From the NCBI GenBank assembly GCA_005879255.1, contig VBKY01000149.1, positions 1 to 25,771 on the forward strand: a stretch of DNA of 25,771 nt, given 5' to 3'. Under the pieces are notes generated by a model. The model was not told the DNA's origin. It saw nothing but the letters and a program-made list of their open reading frames with translations, and ran no database searches. Made by a program: the position numbers and the translations under genes. This DNA is from Deltaproteobacteria bacterium. GTDB taxonomy: Bacteria > Desulfobacterota_B > Binatia > UBA9968. Position 1 is the first letter of the stretch, and each line of letters starts with the position of its first letter. This document shows positions 22,383-25,771 of the stretch, piece after piece.

Positions 22383-23489
22383 TTAATCGAGCCAATCTTT
22401 GTCTTTGAGTTTTTTGGGCAAGTAGCTCTTGGTCAGGTATTGAAAGTCCTTGTTAGCAAGCGAATCGAGCTCGTACTTGAGACCGGTTGAGAGCATCCCC
22501 TTGATCTCATTCTGCCACTCTTTTTTTTGAAACCACTTATACTTCATGAGTTCTTTGGCACGGTTGATGTCTTTGTCGTTGAGCTTGATGCCGACGTTGC
22601 GCGGCAATCCGTAGCGATCCGGATCGGCGCTGGAGAAGCCGATGAACTTGGCCTTGGGAATGGCCATGCGCTGGCTTTCAAAAGCGAGATTGATCGATCC
22701 CTGCTTGACCACCGAGTAGATATAGTAGCCCCAGGGATCGTTATCGACGAGAACATAAACCGGAAGATGGTATTCTTCGTGCAACCGGCGCGCGAGACGT
22801 CTGACGCCGCGCGGCGGCTGGCCGTTGCCGGTAAGCAGGATGCAGTTGTATCGACGCCAGAACTTGTCTTCTGAAAGACGGTTCCACTGTGTGCCTTTCT
22901 CGACGAGGAGGACGAAATCCGCCGTGCACTTCGTGATCTGAATGTACTCCGGTTCGACGATGGAGGGAACGGAGTAGCCGCCCTTTCCGAGCCGGGTGCA
23001 GTCCACGCGGTCACCGTCATCGACCAATACCAACGGTCCCACGACGGTGCCGGAGTTCTCGGCGCGCACGTGCAGCTCTTCACGAAGCGCTTCCAAGGTG
23101 ACTTCAAGGTCCTCAATGAGCGGGTCGGATTCGTTTTGGCCGTCGAAGGTGTTTTCATGCGAGTCCTTAATCGTGTGCTTGGTGCGGTAGTAAATCTCGC
23201 GCAGAGATGTCGTCAGGTTCGCGCGCTGAAGCTCGGCAAGGGCGTCGGCAACGAGCACCGTCTGCATGAACTTCTTAGCCATCCCGACGTTGAAAAACGA
23301 TCGTGCCTGCTTTCTCCGGCCCATCTCGATAAGACCTCTCTTCTCGTCGAACGTGACGTTCGCGAGGCTACGCACCGGAATCGTAAGGGTCGGGTCTTTG
23401 CTCCGTTGCGCGGCGGTGATGACGACATCGGCGACGCCGATGAGTTTCTTTTCTACTGCGCCGTTATTTTTTGGCTTTTTTCGCGCCAT
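22383..23489 (-). CDS. top6A: DNA topoisomerase VI subunit A (Spo11-like)
   Basis: This is the catalytic subunit of the type IIB topoisomerase, an A2B2 enzyme that passes DNA through a transient double-strand break with ATP. It has 368 residues, normal for the family. The winged-helix/CAP-like domain carries the active-site Tyr101 (LREIYYRTKH). The toprim domain carries Glu197 (LLVEKGTQ) and Asp249/Asp251 (VLVDNDPWGYYI); the family usually has D-x-D-P-[YW]-G, so the metal site is intact. Other landmarks are KFIGFSSADPDRYGLP and a C-terminal KYELDSLANKDFQYLTKSYLPKKL segment. The start chosen is ATG 23489 (MARKKPKNNG), preceded by GGAAAAAG; a TTG at 23519 is possible. It lies 121 bases downstream of top6B, with a palindromic repeat between them. 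Horizontal transfer is plausible but unproven. Confidence 0.95.
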   Translation of the reverse strand: MARKKPKNNGAVEKKLIGVADVVITAAQRSKDPTLTIPVRSLANVTFDEKRGLIEMGRRKQARSFFNVGMAKKFMQTVLVADALAELQRANLTTSLREIYYRTKHTIKDSHENTFDGQNESDPLIEDLEVTLEALREELHVRAENSGTVVGPLVLVDDGDRVDCTRLGKGGYSVPSIVEPEYIQITKCTADFVLLVEKGTQWNRLSEDKFWRRYNCILLTGNGQPPRGVRRLARRLHEEYHLPVYVLVDNDPWGYYIYSVVKQGSINLAFESQRMAIPKAKFIGFSSADPDRYGLPRNVGIKLNDKDINRAKELMKYKWFQKKEWQNEIKGMLSTGLKYELDSLANKDFQYLTKSYLPKKLKDKDWLD

Positions 23490-23527
23490 GTTTCTTTTTC
23501 CTATTAGGTTGCTGACCAATTCTTGTC

Positions 23528-23609
23528 ATCCTTCGACAGCCTCAGAACGAAACGGAGTGAAGCGCAAATGGTTCAGAGATTTCCGTTCATACTGAGCGTG
23601 TCGAAGTAT
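23528..23609. repeat. Imperfect inverted repeat between top6B and top6A
   Basis: Left arm 23528-23556 (starting ATCCTTCGACAGCCTCAG) pairs with right arm 23582-23609 (ending GTGTCGAAGTAT) over about 28 bases with a few mismatches and a 25-base loop. The TTCGACA...TGTCGAA core resembles an interspersed repeat common in many environmental genomes. It begins one base beyond the top6B stop codon and so interrupts the operon. It could attenuate top6A or stabilise the message. Confidence 0.65.
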
Positions 23610-23610
23610 C

Positions 23611-25653
23611 CTATTTCTTCTTACGTTTTGCGCTTGCCTTGGCATTTTCAAAACCTAAAGTCATTTGCTTCGCGCTCTGCGGTTCAACTTTTGCCGGATT
23701 CTTCTTGCCCGCCATGTTAGACTTGGCGGACTTTGCTGCTTTAGTTGACTTGCGAGACTCAGCCTCTTTCTTCGGCCGCGCCGCCACCTGAGATTTCTCC
23801 ACGTCTAGCGGGAGTTCTTCCGGAGGCGCGACGTCGTTTCGTTCATCGCCGGGCAAAACCGGCGCGTCACCCTCGGTGCCTTCGGGTGTGACGATGATTG
23901 AATGCGGCAGACCTTCCGGGCCGCTGCCGTCGTTGCCAAGTATTTCATCGGTCTTCTCGCCGCCGGTCCGTTTCATGGCGATCTTCTGAAGCTGCTCTTT
24001 GAGTTTGTCTTTGGGTAGCTTGCCACCCTTGAGGCGATTGCATGCCTCGACAACTTCTTCGATATAGAGTTCGAAGATATTGCGCCGGCGAAACTCGCCC
24101 TTGGCTCGCTCGCGTCGTCGCAGAAAAACTCCAAGCCGCCGGCCGCACTCTTGCAGCGCGAGTTTGATTTCCTTGCGGATCTCGTCGTAATCCGCGATCG
24201 CTTCCTTGGACTCGCTGGTGAACGGCACCCAGACCGAAGCCATGTGGACGAAAACCACCATGGGACCGGCTGGCAGAGCGCCCCTGGATTGAGGAACACC
24301 GTAGTTGCGCCAAGTGGTGTCGAGCACGGCCTTGAACGTGGCGCAGGCCGATTGCTGATAGAGCAGAGGCACGCGGTTGGCGTAGCGAATAACCCGGGCC
24401 AACTCGTTGTCGTCGTCTTGTTGCTCACCTTCAGCGAGCGGTACCTTTGGATCTTCCGACTTTTCCGCGGCCTGTTCCGGTCCCTTGCCGAAGGCCAAGC
24501 CTGCTTCGATGACGAATGGATTGCCGCGGTAGACCGCGGGCGGCCGGGTCACCGCAGTATAAAAATCACCCTTGATCTGCTTATACAGTCCATGGAGGAT
24601 CGCCTTCTCGCCGATGGGCGAGATGCAGTTGCTCGGCGGCGCCATGATCTTGGTGGATTGTATCGTCTTATAGAGCGTCTCGGCGGCGGCGCCGTGAATA
24701 TTTTTCGGCCGGGCGTCCGGCGAAAGTTTCGCGGCCTTGCAAATCTCCCGCGCGACATTGGCGGAAACGCGGCTGAAATCGCTAGACAGAAAACCCGCGA
24801 GCGAATGGCTCTTCGTATCGTGCAGCATTCTCAGCAGTATGCCGAACTCGATACCGTAGGGATGCGGCTTGATTTCACGCGGCTGCGGCGGCAGCTCTTG
24901 AATGGTCCGAGGATATTCTTTGGTCTCACCCTCCGGCGTATGGTAGACGAGCTGGACGTGTGGATTGGCAATCGCGATCTGTTCGAGATACTCATCCACG
25001 GAGGCGCGCCCCTTCTGATAGCGCCCTTCAATTTCGAGGGTCACCTGTGTTCCACGATGGTTCTCCCACTCGATTTCTTTTTTCTCGAGAATGCGCGGCT
25101 CGTTTTTCTTGGTATCGATCTGGACTTCGAAATAGTGGGCCGGCGCCCGCGCACCGGTGCGAGAAATGATCTGTACCGGTTTCCCGGTCGTCAGTTGCGC
25201 GTACATGCCGGCGGCGGAGATGCCGATGCCTTGCTGGCCGCGGCTCATGCGCAGGCGATGGAACTTGGAGCCATAGAGAAGTTTGGCGAAAATGCGCGGA
25301 ATCTGTTGGCGAACGATGCCGGGGCCGTAGTCGATCACCGTGATCCGAAACCGGTTCGCCTGGCTGGGAGACTGCGCAGCGTCGCCGTTCGAAGCCACCT
25401 CGAGCTTGACAACCACTTCGGGTAGAATCCCCGCTTCCTCACACGCGTCGAGAGCATTGTCGACGGCTTCCTTCACACAAGTGAGCAGCGCTTTTCGGGG
25501 ATTGTCGAAGCCCAGGAGGTGACGGTTCTTGGTAAAAAACTCGGAAACGGAAATCTCCCGTTGTCGAGCCCCCATCTCGACCGCCGATAGCGTGGTCTTC
25601 TCCACTGGGATCTCGGTCTTCGCGGCATTGGACTTGAGCATAGGTTTAGACAT
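23611..25653 (-). CDS. top6B: DNA topoisomerase VI subunit B (GHKL ATPase)
   Basis: This 680-residue ATPase subunit of Topo VI is longer than most. The Bergerat fold has Glu62 and Asn66 (KEAVDNALDACEE), the G1 box Asp108 (DYGPGI), the G2/ATP lid (GQQGIGISAAGMY, 139-151) and GTQVTL (201-206). A helix-two-turn-helix region follows with NIHGAAAETLYKTIQ. The transducer domain contains QQSACATFKAVLDTTWRNYG and GPMVVFVHMASVWVPFTSESKEAIADYDEI, with the catalytic switch Lys region conserved. From about residue 565 there is an acidic, then Lys/Ala-rich disordered tail to 680. It includes QMTLGF at 663-668, resembling a sliding-clamp-binding hexapeptide. The ATG at 25653 has GGAG 14 bases upstream, a rather long spacing. 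It is the first gene of the operon with top6A. Confidence 0.95.
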   Translation of the reverse strand: MSKPMLKSNAAKTEIPVEKTTLSAVEMGARQREISVSEFFTKNRHLLGFDNPRKALLTCVKEAVDNALDACEEAGILPEVVVKLEVASNGDAAQSPSQANRFRITVIDYGPGIVRQQIPRIFAKLLYGSKFHRLRMSRGQQGIGISAAGMYAQLTTGKPVQIISRTGARAPAHYFEVQIDTKKNEPRILEKKEIEWENHRGTQVTLEIEGRYQKGRASVDEYLEQIAIANPHVQLVYHTPEGETKEYPRTIQELPPQPREIKPHPYGIEFGILLRMLHDTKSHSLAGFLSSDFSRVSANVAREICKAAKLSPDARPKNIHGAAAETLYKTIQSTKIMAPPSNCISPIGEKAILHGLYKQIKGDFYTAVTRPPAVYRGNPFVIEAGLAFGKGPEQAAEKSEDPKVPLAEGEQQDDDNELARVIRYANRVPLLYQQSACATFKAVLDTTWRNYGVPQSRGALPAGPMVVFVHMASVWVPFTSESKEAIADYDEIRKEIKLALQECGRRLGVFLRRRERAKGEFRRRNIFELYIEEVVEACNRLKGGKLPKDKLKEQLQKIAMKRTGGEKTDEILGNDGSGPEGLPHSIIVTPEGTEGDAPVLPGDERNDVAPPEELPLDVEKSQVAARPKKEAESRKSTKAAKSAKSNMAGKKNPAKVEPQSAKQMTLGFENAKASAKRKKK

Positions 25654-25689
25654 GTATTTTTTGATAGCTCCGTAGAATCAAATTTAGGA

Positions 25690-25757
25690 CTGGAGTATTG
25701 GAGTGGTGGAGTAATGGAATGATGGGTTTCAATCCCAATACTCTAATACCCAACACC
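25690..25757. repeat. Interspersed GGAGTATTGG-type repeat, copy 2
   Basis: TGGAGTATTGGAG (25691-25703) and following GGAGTAATGG-like units face a CCAATACTCTAATACCCAAC complement on the right. They form a long imperfect hairpin around GGGTTTCAATCCC. It belongs to the same family as the segment at 20089-20150. It lies just upstream of top6B, in the last 118 bases of the window, where no gene is seen. Confidence 0.55.
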
Positions 25758-25771
25758 GATTTTGTTGATTG

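Noticed and set aside
24151..25425. Plus-strand ORF of 424 codons opposite top6B
   Set aside because: It is fully antisense to a highly conserved coding region and has no domain-like sequence. Long antisense frames are expected in GC-rich genes.

Overview
The window looks like chromosomal DNA from an uncultured, environmental (soil or sediment type) Gram-negative bacterium of moderately high GC. Three things suggest this: several exported proteins have signal peptides, the catabolic genes (amidohydrolase, two MmgE/PrpD proteins, an iron/thiamine-type solute-binding protein) are of the kind abundant in Binatia-, Rokubacteria- and Tectomicrobia-like deltaproteobacterial lineages, and short palindromic repeats are scattered between genes. 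The lineage is an inference and is not proven by the sequence. No rRNA, tRNA, CRISPR array, phage gene or intact transposase was seen.

Layout. 1-7825 is a metabolic stretch: a 5'-truncated amidohydrolase, a GT-C-like membrane protein, a periplasmic solute-binding protein (minus strand), and two MmgE/PrpD-family genes on either side of a small secreted protein of unknown function. 8224-12622 is an envelope stretch: a glycine/alanine-rich internally repeated protein, a YihY/BrkB-type membrane protein and an MscS-type channel in one minus-strand unit, and a CorA-type metal channel divergent from MscS. 12725-16877 holds small genes: two divergent zinc-ribbon-like proteins, a 2-oxoglutarate/Fe(II) oxygenase, an endonuclease/exonuclease/phosphatase-fold protein, an exported cupredoxin-like protein, and a convergent, exported desulfoferrodoxin-like protein that lacks the expected iron-ligand cysteine.

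16901-20007 is a signalling operon on the minus strand, transcribed in the order histidine kinase, single-domain receiver, receiver-adenylate cyclase. 20352-22218 carries stress/envelope genes: a GlsB/YeaQ-type membrane protein, a YidB (DUF937) protein and a YpfJ-type zinc metallopeptidase divergent from yidB. 22383-25653 is a top6B-top6A operon encoding a type IIB topoisomerase (Topo VI), which is common in archaea and sporadic in bacteria.

The most notable structure is at 20217-20340. There the 3' end of top6A and part of its downstream flank recur as a diverged, frameshifted relic, in the same orientation as the intact gene about 2.1 kb away. The GlsB/YidB/YpfJ block therefore lies between two directly repeated top6A ends. 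Other points to check are a sliding-clamp-like motif in the basic C-terminal tail of Top6B, the cysteine-less superoxide-reductase-like protein, the nested repeat protein, and at least four distinct families of palindromic intergenic repeat.
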